From Gallionella sp. (lineage in GTDB: Bacteria; Pseudomonadota; Gammaproteobacteria; Burkholderiales; Gallionellaceae): a stretch of 64,000 bases of DNA. Below the pieces are notes generated by a model. That model saw nothing but the letters and a program-made list of their open reading frames with translations, made no database searches and was not told where the DNA came from. Each line of letters opens with the position of its first letter. Position 1 is the first letter of the stretch. The position numbers and the translations under genes were made by a program. Where the stretch lies: contig JAQTWT010000005.1 in NCBI GenBank assembly GCA_028689145.1, positions 124,001 to 188,000 on the forward strand. Direction: 5' to 3'. This document shows, piece by piece, positions 24,442 through 35,216 of the stretch.

Positions 24442-26388
24442 ATGTCTGCATTAAACGTCGCACAAAAGATTCTGCTGGCCAATGCTGCCGGCGGACTGAA
24501 ACAACTCCCCGCAGCGGGACAACCGCTGGAAATCCAGTTCACCCATACCCTGTATCAGGATGCCACCGGCACAGCTGCCGCGCTGGCTTTTGAAAAAATG
24601 GGGGTGGATCGCGTGAAGACCACTTCCGTTATCGTGGTGGATCACAAAACCCTGCAAGTCGGCTTCATTGATGCCGACGACCATCGCTACCTCGAGAGCT
24701 TCAGCAAGAAATACGGCTGCTGGTTTTCGCGCAGCGGCAACGGCATCTGCCACAGCGTGTTCCTGCAAGATTTTGCCGCACCGGGCAAATCGGTGATCGG
24801 TTCAGACTCGCACACCACTAACGCGGGCGGTATGGGTATGCTGGCGATGGGCGCGGGCGGTACCGACGTGAGCTTCGCGATGGCGGGAACCTCGTACAAG
24901 ATGGAAATGCCCGAAGTGGTGCAAGTCAATCTCACCGGCTCGCTGCATCCCGGAGTATTGGCCAAGGACGTGATCCTGAACGTGCTCAAGTTCATCGGCA
25001 TCAAGGGCAACAAGGGTATCTGCCTCGAGTACACCGGCCCCGGCCTGAAGAGCCTGAATGTATCCGACCGTGCCACCATCTGCAACATGGGCACCGAAGG
25101 CGGCGTCGCCTTCTCGATCTTTCCGTCGGACGACATCACCAAGGCTTTCCTAGAAGGCCGTCAGCGCGCCAAGGATTACCAGCCGCTGGTTGCCGATGCG
25201 GGCGCGACCTATTCGCGTACCGTCGAGATTAACCTGTCCGACCTGCAACCGACCATCGCGCTGTATCCGCGCCTGAAGGGCATGGATCCGGTCAAGAACC
25301 ATGCAGGCATGGCGATTGATGCCGTGTTTATCGGCAGCTGCACCAACGCCAACTACGAAAATCTGGCGCGCGTCGGCGAAATCCTGCGCGGTCGCAAGGT
25401 TGTGGTAGACACCGCCATCGCCCCCGGCTCTCAAGCCATTGCGCGCCAACTGGCGGCTGCCGGTTACTTGGAAATCTTCTACGCCGCCGGTGTGCGCGTG
25501 ATGGAAAATGCTTGTTCCGCCTGTATCGGTCAGGGCTTCAGCCCTTCCAGCAACGGCGTGATGCTGTCCACTGCCAACCGCAACTTTGAAGGCCGCTCCG
25601 GCACAGAGACCGCCGCCGTACATCTGGTCAGCCCGGCCACTGCCGCCGCCAGCGCCGTGACAGGCGTGCTGACCGACCCGCGCGACCTACTCGGCAACAA
25701 TGCGGAACTTGCCATCAAGCTGATTCCGCCGGTCGTCGACATGGATTCCTACATTGCGCCGCTGCCGCTTGCCGAGGCTGCCAAGGTCGTGATGCATTAC
25801 GGCCCGGGCATCGCGCCGTTGCCAAACCTCGACCCGTTGCCGGCCAAGCTGTCCGGTGAAATCCTGCTCAAGCTGGGCAACGAGATCACCACCGACCATA
25901 TCCAGCCCGCAGGCAAGTACCTCGCTCTGCGTTCCAACGCTGACGAATACGCCAAGCAGGCAACTTTCGTCCAAGTGGACAAGACCTTCAGCGCACGCGC
26001 TGCCTCAGTACGCGACGCGGGCAAGCACGGCTTCATCGTGGCCGGCGACGGTTACGGCATGGGCAGCTCGCGCGAACACGCCGGTTTGTGCCCGCGCATC
26101 CTGGGCATCCGCGCCATCGTAGCCAAGGGCTTCGAGCGCATCCACCTGGCCAACCTCGCCAACTTCGGCATCGTTGCGTTCACCTTCGCGAACCCGGCTG
26201 ACCTAGATACGCTCAATCAGGGCGATGCGGCGGCACTCGATACCTCCAGCATCGAAAGCGGCGAAGCCAAGCTGGTTGTCGGCGGCAAGGAGATTCCTCT
26301 GAAGCTCGCACAGGGCAAGGAAGACATCCCGATGATCCGCGCCGGTGGTGCGCTTTCCCTGTTTGCCAGCCAAATGAAGGCAAGCTGA
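24442..26388 (+). CDS. acnA: Aconitate hydratase
   Basis: The 648-residue protein interconverts citrate and isocitrate through cis-aconitate. It has the three Fe-S cysteines in GSCTNANYENLARVG and ENACSACIGQGF, the substrate loops GSDSHTTNAGGMGMLAMGAGG near residue 120, and the C-terminal swivel domain with GDGYGMGSSREHAG and FERIHLANLANFGI. At under 650 residues it is the short, Aquifex/mitochondrial-like type rather than the 860-residue AcnA or AcnB of most proteobacteria. A GGAGAG ribosome site precedes ATG 24442. In this cluster it would run from isocitrate to citrate to feed ATP-citrate lyase. The gene symbol is by function only. Confidence 0.9.
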   Translation: MSALNVAQKILLANAAGGLKQLPAAGQPLEIQFTHTLYQDATGTAAALAFEKMGVDRVKTTSVIVVDHKTLQVGFIDADDHRYLESFSKKYGCWFSRSGNGICHSVFLQDFAAPGKSVIGSDSHTTNAGGMGMLAMGAGGTDVSFAMAGTSYKMEMPEVVQVNLTGSLHPGVLAKDVILNVLKFIGIKGNKGICLEYTGPGLKSLNVSDRATICNMGTEGGVAFSIFPSDDITKAFLEGRQRAKDYQPLVADAGATYSRTVEINLSDLQPTIALYPRLKGMDPVKNHAGMAIDAVFIGSCTNANYENLARVGEILRGRKVVVDTAIAPGSQAIARQLAAAGYLEIFYAAGVRVMENACSACIGQGFSPSSNGVMLSTANRNFEGRSGTETAAVHLVSPATAAASAVTGVLTDPRDLLGNNAELAIKLIPPVVDMDSYIAPLPLAEAAKVVMHYGPGIAPLPNLDPLPAKLSGEILLKLGNEITTDHIQPAGKYLALRSNADEYAKQATFVQVDKTFSARAASVRDAGKHGFIVAGDGYGMGSSREHAGLCPRILGIRAIVAKGFERIHLANLANFGIVAFTFANPADLDTLNQGDAAALDTSSIESGEAKLVVGGKEIPLKLAQGKEDIPMIRAGGALSLFASQMKAS

Positions 26389-26392
26389 TTAA

Positions 26393-28738
<2,346 letters not shown>

Positions 28739-28778
28739 TAAATATCCCAAGGCACCCTGTACTCTGAAATTTACGCGG

Positions 28779-28810
28779 GTCGAGTAATTCTTTTGGTACA
28801 ATTACTCGAC
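28779..28810. promoter_or_regulatory. Perfect 11-bp inverted repeat upstream of korA
   Basis: GTCGAGTAATT (28779-28789) and AATTACTCGAC (28800-28810) form perfect arms around a 10-nt loop, 74 bp before the korA start. There is no T-run behind it, so a simple terminator is less likely than an operator or an mRNA hairpin. It is the cleanest palindrome in the rTCA region. Confidence 0.5.
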
Positions 28811-28883
28811 TCTTGTAACCGTTCAGAATCGCTCTGCGGACAGCAGGTTATCCAATATAACTGTGTTAAAAAAGGACTAGCAG

Positions 28884-30611
28884 ATGCAAGATAAAACCAA
28901 GCATGATCTAATCATCCGCGTCGGCGGCGAGGGAGGCGAAGGTGTCATCTCCGTCGGCGACTTCATAACTCAGGCCTGCGCGCGCGTGGGCCTCGATGTA
29001 TACACATTCAAGACCTTCCCTGCCGAAATCAAGGGAGGCTATGCAATGTATCAGGTGCGTGCCAGCACCGAAGCGGTTTACAACCAGGGCGACATTTTCG
29101 ATGTACTGTGCGCGTTCAACGGCGAAGCCTACGACATGAACAAGGCTAACCTGAAAGCGGGTCATGCACTGGTCTACGACTGCCCCGGCGACTTTGAGCC
29201 GGAAATTCCAGCTGGCGTATTCGCCTATCCGATCCCGATGACGCAGACGGCGAAAGAGCTGAATAACCCGCGCGCCAAGAACATGGTAGCAATGGGTGCA
29301 TTGTCGGTGTTGTTTAATATTCCGGAAGCATCACTGCGCGAAGTGATCGAGACCAAATTCAAACGTCGCGGCGATGCGGTGGTACAGGGCAATCTCACCG
29401 CATTCGAGCGCGGGCAGGAATTGGCCAGAGCCTTGAAGAAAACCGACCCTTGGGCCATCGGCGTACCGAAAGCGGATGCCAAGCGCGATGTCATCGTGAT
29501 GTCGGGCAACAACGCCATCGGTCTTGGCGCGCTGATCGCGGGGGTGGAATTCTTTTCCGCCTACCCCATCACCCCGGCGACCGAAGTCGCCATCTACGTG
29601 TCCAAGCATCTGCCCAAGCGCGGCGGCACCTTGATTCAGGCCGAAGACGAAATCGCTTCGATCTCGCAAGTGCTCGGCGCATCCTACGCGGGCAAGAAGG
29701 CAATGACCTCCACTTCCGGCCCCGGCCTGTCGCTGATGAGCGAAATGCTGGGCATGTCGTTCATGAGCGAAACACCCTGCGTGGTGGTAGACGTACAGCG
29801 CGGCGGCCCTTCGACCGGCATGCCGACCAAGCATGAGCAGTCCGACCTGTTCCTGGCAATACACGGCGGGCACGGCGATTGCGGGCGCATCGTACTGTCC
29901 GTGGAAAACGTGCATGACTGCGTCGGCTTGACCGTAACGGCGTTTAATCTGGCAGAAAAATATCAGTGTCCTGTGTTGCTGCTTTCCGACGGCTCGCTGG
30001 CGTTCTCGACGCAAAGTATCCCCTACCCCAATCCTGACGATTACAAGATCGTGGATCGTTTGCGCTGGGACGGTAAAGGCGAATTCAAGCGCTATGCGCT
30101 GACCGAAAGCGGCATCTCGCCGATGGTCGACCCCGGCACGCCCAACGGCATGCACATCGCCACCGGGCTGGAGCACGGCGAATCCGGCATGCCCAGCTAT
30201 TCCGGTGAGAACCATGAGACCATGCAGGCCAAACGTTTCAACAAACTCAAGACCGTAGCCAGCGACATGCCACCGGCGGAAGTGGACGGCGACGGTGCGG
30301 CGGATCTCGGCGTGATTGCCTGGGGCAGCACCATCGGTGTGGTGCGTGAAGCGCTGCAACGCCTGCGCGCAGAAGGCTACAAGGTCAAGGGCTTCTACCC
30401 CAAGCTGTTGCATCCGCTGCCTGCGCAGCAATTCGAGGATTTCGGCGCATCGTGCAAACGCACCCTGTTGCCCGAAGTCAATTACCTTGGGCAATTGGCC
30501 CACTTTGTGCGCGCGGAAACTTCGTTGCGCCCCGAGTCCTACACCATTTGCGGTGGCATGCCCTTCACACCGGAAATGATTGTTAAACGAGTAAAGGAGA
30601 TGCTGGCATGA
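28884..30611 (+). CDS. korA: 2-oxoglutarate:ferredoxin oxidoreductase, alpha (gamma-alpha fused) subunit
   Basis: The 575-residue subunit has a gamma-type domain at residues 1 to about 190 (GGEGGEGVISVGDFITQACA, TFPAEIKGGYAMYQ) and the alpha domain from about 205 (GNNAIGLGALIAGVEFFSAYPITPATEVA, EDEIASISQVLGASYAGKKAMTSTSGPGLSLMSEM). With KorB it fixes CO2 onto succinyl-CoA using reduced ferredoxin to form 2-oxoglutarate. The two-subunit fusion is the KOR layout; a pyruvate enzyme is possible in principle, but the adjacent isocitrate dehydrogenase and fumarate reductase genes favour 2-oxoglutarate. ATG follows AAAGGACTAGCAG. It begins a tightly overlapping five-gene unit ending at 35016. Confidence 0.88.
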   Translation: MQDKTKHDLIIRVGGEGGEGVISVGDFITQACARVGLDVYTFKTFPAEIKGGYAMYQVRASTEAVYNQGDIFDVLCAFNGEAYDMNKANLKAGHALVYDCPGDFEPEIPAGVFAYPIPMTQTAKELNNPRAKNMVAMGALSVLFNIPEASLREVIETKFKRRGDAVVQGNLTAFERGQELARALKKTDPWAIGVPKADAKRDVIVMSGNNAIGLGALIAGVEFFSAYPITPATEVAIYVSKHLPKRGGTLIQAEDEIASISQVLGASYAGKKAMTSTSGPGLSLMSEMLGMSFMSETPCVVVDVQRGGPSTGMPTKHEQSDLFLAIHGGHGDCGRIVLSVENVHDCVGLTVTAFNLAEKYQCPVLLLSDGSLAFSTQSIPYPNPDDYKIVDRLRWDGKGEFKRYALTESGISPMVDPGTPNGMHIATGLEHGESGMPSYSGENHETMQAKRFNKLKTVASDMPPAEVDGDGAADLGVIAWGSTIGVVREALQRLRAEGYKVKGFYPKLLHPLPAQQFEDFGASCKRTLLPEVNYLGQLAHFVRAETSLRPESYTICGGMPFTPEMIVKRVKEMLA

Positions 30612-31504
30612 ACGCACCCGTAAAACTTCAAGAACGCTTCCACCAGGTTCAACTGGAACCCAAGGATTACCGGGACGGTGTCGCATCGTTTTGGTGTCCG
30701 GGTTGCGGCCACAACGGTGTTCTGACCTCGTTTCTGCGCGCGCTTTCCGATATCGGCATCGACCCGCAAAATCTGATGAGCATCTCCGGCATCGGTTGCT
30801 CCTCGCGTCTGCCCTATTTCGTAAAATCCTACAAGATGCACACGCTGCACGGCCGTGCGGGCCCCGTGGCGACTGGTGCCCAGTTGGCACGCCCCGACCT
30901 TTCCGTGGTGGTGACCGGTGGCGACGGCGACGGTTTCTCCATCGGCGGCGGACACATGCCGCACATGGCGCGCAAGAACGTCAATATGACCTACATCCTG
31001 ATGGACAACCACATTTACGGCTTGACCAAGGGGCAGACATCGCCCACCTCGCAGCTCGCAATGAAGGGCACCGTTACACCTTTCGGATCGGTGGAAGAGC
31101 CGCTGGACCCCATCATGTACATGCTGGCCTACGGCGCTACCTATGTTGCACAAGCCTTTTCGGGCAACGTCAAACTGGCATCGCAACTGATCAAGGACGG
31201 CATGGAGCACAAGGGTTTCGCTTTCATCAACCTGCTCTCACAGTGTCCGACTTTCAACGAAATCGACACCGCCAAGACCTTCAAGAGCGCTTGCGAAGTG
31301 ATGGATACCAGCCACGACATAACCGACCTGAATGCCGCCATGCAGGTAGTGCAAAAAGCCAGACAGGAAGGCCGTCTGGCTTCCGGGCTGCTGTACAAGG
31401 TCGAGCGTTCTACACTGGATGATCGTATGGCGGAACTGGTGACGCGCGTCGGTGGGCACAAGGATTATGATCTGCGCAAGGTCATAGATTTATCGCGCCC
31501 ATGA
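30608..31504 (+). CDS. korB: 2-oxoglutarate:ferredoxin oxidoreductase, beta subunit
   Basis: The 298-residue subunit binds thiamine diphosphate and a [4Fe-4S] cluster. Visible are WCPGCGHNGVL with two cysteines, GIGCSSRLPYF with a third, the TPP motif GGDGDGFSIGGGHMPHMARKNVN, NHIYGLTKGQTSPTS, and a C-terminal cysteine in LLSQCPTFNEI. It starts 4 nt inside the end of korA and its stop overlaps the next start by 4 nt, so translation is coupled across the set. No ferredoxin-like delta subunit is encoded here; an external ferredoxin must serve. Confidence 0.9.
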   Translation: MNAPVKLQERFHQVQLEPKDYRDGVASFWCPGCGHNGVLTSFLRALSDIGIDPQNLMSISGIGCSSRLPYFVKSYKMHTLHGRAGPVATGAQLARPDLSVVVTGGDGDGFSIGGGHMPHMARKNVNMTYILMDNHIYGLTKGQTSPTSQLAMKGTVTPFGSVEEPLDPIMYMLAYGATYVAQAFSGNVKLASQLIKDGMEHKGFAFINLLSQCPTFNEIDTAKTFKSACEVMDTSHDITDLNAAMQVVQKARQEGRLASGLLYKVERSTLDDRMAELVTRVGGHKDYDLRKVIDLSRP

Positions 31505-32169
31505 CCGATCAGCAAGCCCCGGTACACACGGCTGACGAAAGTCAGCCGGTATCCCTGACCATCAACGGCATGACTGTCAGCGCCCACGCGGGCATGACCG
31601 TGGTCGAGGCCGCCTGGCTGGGCGGCGTGCCTCGGGTGACCGGTGTCGGCTGCATGGAAGGAGTATGCGGTTCCTGCCGCATCATGCTGCGCCGAGATAC
31701 AAAGGTTTCTGTAGGTCTGGCCTGCCAGACTTTTGTCGAAAACGGTGACGATGCCATTTTCCTGCCGCCGGCATCGGCCCCGCGTCACCATTACGAGATC
31801 TGTGACTTCAAGGATAGCTGGGACATCCATGCCCGCTTTCAGAATATTTTCCCCGAAGCGGAACGCTGCCGGCATTGCCACGGTTGCAACGTGTCCTGCC
31901 CCAAGGGTATCTCCGTCGAGGAAGGTGTGGCACAGGCTTCTGCGGGACGCTTCCGCGATGCCGGTGAGATATTCTTCGAGTGCGTCATGTGCGAACTATG
32001 CGACGGTGCCTGTCCCGAACTGATCGCCCCCGCGCATGTGGGGCTGTTCAGCCGCCGCGTAACGGCACATTTTCACCTGCGTCCGCCCAACCTGATCAAC
32101 CGTCTGGAAGAATTGCGCCAGGACAAACAGGATAAATCAGGAATCACCCGGGAAGAAAAAGATGAGTAA
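31501..32169 (+). CDS. frdB: Fumarate reductase iron-sulfur subunit (soluble type)
   Basis: The 222-residue protein has an N-terminal [2Fe-2S] domain (GCMEGVCGSCRIMLRR, then ACQTF) and a C-terminal ferredoxin-like part with two cysteine sets, CRHCHGCNVSCPKG and CVMCELCDGACPEL. These are the electron-relay clusters of succinate dehydrogenase/fumarate reductase B subunits. The gene is coupled by 4-nt overlap to korB and by 8 nt to the flavoprotein gene. No membrane anchor gene follows; instead a NuoF-like flavoprotein does, so electrons probably come from NADH rather than quinol. A role as a generic ferredoxin subunit is less likely given the neighbour. Confidence 0.82.
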   Translation: MTDQQAPVHTADESQPVSLTINGMTVSAHAGMTVVEAAWLGGVPRVTGVGCMEGVCGSCRIMLRRDTKVSVGLACQTFVENGDDAIFLPPASAPRHHYEICDFKDSWDIHARFQNIFPEAERCRHCHGCNVSCPKGISVEEGVAQASAGRFRDAGEIFFECVMCELCDGACPELIAPAHVGLFSRRVTAHFHLRPPNLINRLEELRQDKQDKSGITREEKDE

Positions 32170-33754
32170 AGGCATCCCTCTGGCCGAGGCACTGGCACGC
32201 TACCGTGCCGACGCGGATATAGGCTCGCCGCCCGAATTGTCAGACATTGACACTTTGCTCAACACCTATCACCCCGACCACCTGCGCGATAGCGTGGTCA
32301 AGCTGACGGTCGGAGCCAACGCGGGCGACAGATGCCAGCGCGAACTGGCCAACCTGCTGCAATCCGAAGCCTTCATCGACGAAGCCGATCTGGCCGGTAC
32401 GCCGGTGACCGATGTAGATGTGCTGGTGATCGGCGGCGGCGGTGCCGGTTGCGCGGCAGCGCTGATGGCGGCCGAAAAAGGCGCGCGCGTGCTGCTCGCT
32501 ACCAAGCTGCGTCTCGGCGACAGCAACACGGTGATGGCGGAAGGCGGCATTCAGGCCGCCATCGAACCGGAAGATTCAATTCAGCAACATATTCAGGACA
32601 CCCTGCGCGGCGGGCATCATATCGGCGACCCATCGCTGGTGGCTGCGCTGGCCGAAGACGGTCCCGATGTACTGCGCTGGCTGATACAACAAGGCATGCA
32701 GTTCGACCAGGCTCCCGGCGGCGATCTGCATACGCGCAAAGCCGGCGGCATGAGCACTCCGCGTCTGGTACATTGCCGCGACTATACCGGACTGGAAATG
32801 ATGCGTGTGCTGCGCGAGGCGGTCATCCAGCACCGCAGCATCGAAGTGTGGGAACAGAGTCCTGTCGTCGAACTGCTGTCCAACGAAACCGGACAAAAAT
32901 GCGTCGGCGCGGTGCTGACCTCGCTGCTTGATGACCAGTTGCGCATCGTCCGTACCCGTTCAGTGATTCTCGCCACCGGCGGACTGGGGCGGCTGCATCT
33001 GAACGGTTTTCCGACCTCCAATCATCTCGGTGCAACCGGCGACGGGCTGGTACTGGCCTACCGCATCGGTGCAAAACTGTGCGAACTGGATTCTTTCCAG
33101 TACCACCCGACCGGTCTGCTGCACCCGTCCCACTTGGCGGGAAAGCTGGTAACCGAAGGCCTGCGCGCAGCGGGCTGTCTGCTGGTAAATGCGCTGGGGC
33201 AGCGCTTCGTAAACGAACTGCAACCGCGAGACATCGTGTGCGCCGCTATCCTGCGCGAATGCAGCGAAGGACGCGGTGTCCGTGTCGATGAGCAGCGCGT
33301 CGGTGTCTGGCTGGACACTCCGCGTCTGGAACGCGCCCAGCCGGGCTTGCTGGAACAGCAATTCCCCAACCTGATGACGCGTACCAGAATTGCCGGTGTA
33401 GATCCCCGTATCCAACCTTTGCTGACTCACCCGACCCTGCACTACCAGAACGGCGGTGTGGTCATCGATGTCAACGGTGCCACAACGGTACCCGGCCTGT
33501 ACGCGGTGGGCGAAGTATCCGGTGGTATCCACGGACGCAACCGTCTGATGGGCAACGCCCTGCTCGAAATCATCAGCTTCGGACGGCGCGCCGGTGCGGC
33601 AGCCACTGAAAACCGCGACCGCGGCCCGAAAAAGGTTACGCTGGAACATGTGAACCGGCTGCGCCGCGCCCTGACCATCGCCGGTATGCCGATGACGCAA
33701 CGCGCGCCGCAGGTATTGCCCGATTATGCAGCGGGAGGCACATGGAATCGCTGA
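32162..33754 (+). CDS. frdA: Fumarate reductase flavoprotein subunit, with N-terminal extension
   Basis: The 530-residue flavoprotein reduces fumarate to succinate. FAD motif VLVIGGGGAGCAAALMAAEKGARV begins near residue 83; NTVMAEGGIQAA, the DSFQYHPTGLL segment, HYQNGGVVIDVNG and GEVSGGIHGRNRLMGNALLE are the family's FAD and active-site stretches. About 80 residues before the FAD motif are unusual for FrdA/SdhA. They hold a LNTYHPDHLRDSVVKLTVG segment and may bind a partner subunit. L-aspartate oxidase is an alternative family member, but the operon with frdB and a NADH-binding subunit favours fumarate reductase. It overlaps the next gene by 13 nt. Confidence 0.83.
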   Translation: MSKGIPLAEALARYRADADIGSPPELSDIDTLLNTYHPDHLRDSVVKLTVGANAGDRCQRELANLLQSEAFIDEADLAGTPVTDVDVLVIGGGGAGCAAALMAAEKGARVLLATKLRLGDSNTVMAEGGIQAAIEPEDSIQQHIQDTLRGGHHIGDPSLVAALAEDGPDVLRWLIQQGMQFDQAPGGDLHTRKAGGMSTPRLVHCRDYTGLEMMRVLREAVIQHRSIEVWEQSPVVELLSNETGQKCVGAVLTSLLDDQLRIVRTRSVILATGGLGRLHLNGFPTSNHLGATGDGLVLAYRIGAKLCELDSFQYHPTGLLHPSHLAGKLVTEGLRAAGCLLVNALGQRFVNELQPRDIVCAAILRECSEGRGVRVDEQRVGVWLDTPRLERAQPGLLEQQFPNLMTRTRIAGVDPRIQPLLTHPTLHYQNGGVVIDVNGATTVPGLYAVGEVSGGIHGRNRLMGNALLEIISFGRRAGAAATENRDRGPKKVTLEHVNRLRRALTIAGMPMTQRAPQVLPDYAAGGTWNR

Positions 33755-35016
33755 AATCCGACATGAATAATATCGAAAAAACACCTCTGGTTCTGCTCCA
33801 CCCGGTTCAGCGCATCGGTGTCGACATGGCCCGCTGGCGCAAATCCGGCGGTGGCGAAGCTCTTGCCATTGCGGCCAAAGATCTGGGCGCTGTGCGCGAA
33901 GAAGTTAAAAAAGCCGATCTGCGCGGGCTGGGCGGCAGCGGCTTTCCGGTGTGGCGCAAATGGGAAATGGCCCTTCCCGAACAGCCCAAGCCGGACAAGT
34001 ATCTGGTGGTAAACGGTAACGAGGATGAACCCGGCACTTTCAAGGACAGGCTGCTTCTGGAAGAAACACCGCATCAGGTAATCGAAGGCGCGGTGATTGC
34101 GGCACTGGCGATCGGTGCCAATCGCGTCGTGTTCTATACCAATCCGGACATGAAACGCTCCCTCGCCTCCATGCGCATGGCGATCGAACAATGGCAGGCA
34201 TCGGATTTGCTGGCACTCGCCTCGGGCGCGCTCGGCAAGCCGCTGGTGATTGAACTGTGTCCCGGTTCCGGACATTACATCGGCGGAGAAGAAACCGCGG
34301 CGATGGAGTGGATCGAGGGACGCTTCCCGTTCCCGCGCGGCAAACCGCCATATCCGGCACAGGCCGGCGTATACGGCAACCCGACCGTAATCAACAACGT
34401 CGAAACGATGGCGCATATATCCCACATCGTAAAGCGCGGCGGCGATTGGTTCAAATCGCTCGGCAAAAATTCAGGCAGCGGCACCAAACTCTACTCGCTG
34501 AGCGGCGATGTGCTGCATCCCGGCGTATTCGAATTGCCGATGGGTACGTCGTTGCGCGAACTGATTTATGTGCACGGCGGCGGCCTGCTGTCCGGCAAAC
34601 CGCTCAAGGCGGTATTCACCGGCGGGCCTTCCAGCAACATGCTGACCCCGGTCGACCTGGATGTGGCGCTGGATTTTGAATCGGTGCGCGCGCGCGGCAG
34701 CAGTCTCGGCACCGGCGCGATGATCGTAGTGTCGGAAGGCACCGGCATCGTCAAGCGCGTGGCCGAATACATGCGCTTCTTCGCCCATTCATCCTGCGGT
34801 CAATGCAACTCGTGCAAGGTAGGCACTGCCACGATGAGCCGTCTGCTGGACAGAATAGACACCGGTGAAGGCACCGCAGCCGACCTCACCACCCTGAAGA
34901 ACCTCTGCACCATGCTGCCCGGCAGTGGCCGCTGCCATCTGGTCAACGGTGCCGTGTTACTGCTCGACAGCGCGTTCCGCCACTTCCACGACGAATTCAA
35001 GCAGGCGTTGCGCTAA
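33742..35016 (+). CDS. NuoF-like NADH-binding flavoprotein of the fumarate reductase module
   Basis: The 424-residue protein matches the NADH- and FMN-binding subunit of complex I and NAD-reducing hydrogenases. It shows GLGGSGFPVWRKWEMA and NGNEDEPGTFKDRLLLEETPHQ (FMN/NADH sites), GHYIGGEETAAM, the SLBB-like middle part, and the [4Fe-4S] cysteines in SSCGQCNSCKVG and SGRCHL. No NuoE or NuoG partner is nearby, and the gene overlaps frdA, so it most likely feeds NADH electrons to FrdB/FrdA. This resembles the soluble NADH-dependent fumarate reductase described from Hydrogenobacter thermophilus. Start 33742 is tentative; ATG 33763 is also possible. Confidence 0.82.
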   Translation: MESLKSDMNNIEKTPLVLLHPVQRIGVDMARWRKSGGGEALAIAAKDLGAVREEVKKADLRGLGGSGFPVWRKWEMALPEQPKPDKYLVVNGNEDEPGTFKDRLLLEETPHQVIEGAVIAALAIGANRVVFYTNPDMKRSLASMRMAIEQWQASDLLALASGALGKPLVIELCPGSGHYIGGEETAAMEWIEGRFPFPRGKPPYPAQAGVYGNPTVINNVETMAHISHIVKRGGDWFKSLGKNSGSGTKLYSLSGDVLHPGVFELPMGTSLRELIYVHGGGLLSGKPLKAVFTGGPSSNMLTPVDLDVALDFESVRARGSSLGTGAMIVVSEGTGIVKRVAEYMRFFAHSSCGQCNSCKVGTATMSRLLDRIDTGEGTAADLTTLKNLCTMLPGSGRCHLVNGAVLLLDSAFRHFHDEFKQALR

Positions 35017-35040
35017 TTTTATTTCAATGATCAATAACTC

Positions 35041-35117
35041 TGTAGGGGCGCGATTCATCGCGCCCTGATCTATTTATGCACCGGAGGAAGGGCGCGATAA
35101 ATCTCGCCCCTACGGCA
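35041..35117. repeat. Palindromic repeat after the rTCA operon
   Basis: Outer arms GTAGGGGCG...and...CGCCCCTAC enclose two further GCGCGAT/ATCGCGC-type half sites. Related copies lie at about 13405 and 60482-60542. It may act as a transcription end for the five-gene unit, though there is no T-tract. Confidence 0.65.
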
Positions 35118-35216
35118 TTTCGCTATTGATTCAAAATGGAATAAGGGCATCGAATATAAGCCTTGATTTCTTCCGGCCTGCCCTCATGTTAAGATTCCGC
35201 ATGAAGGAGGATTGCC

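Noticed and set aside
29331-30890. 519-codon open frame on the minus strand
   Set aside because: Antisense to korA/korB; composition is that of a shadow frame.
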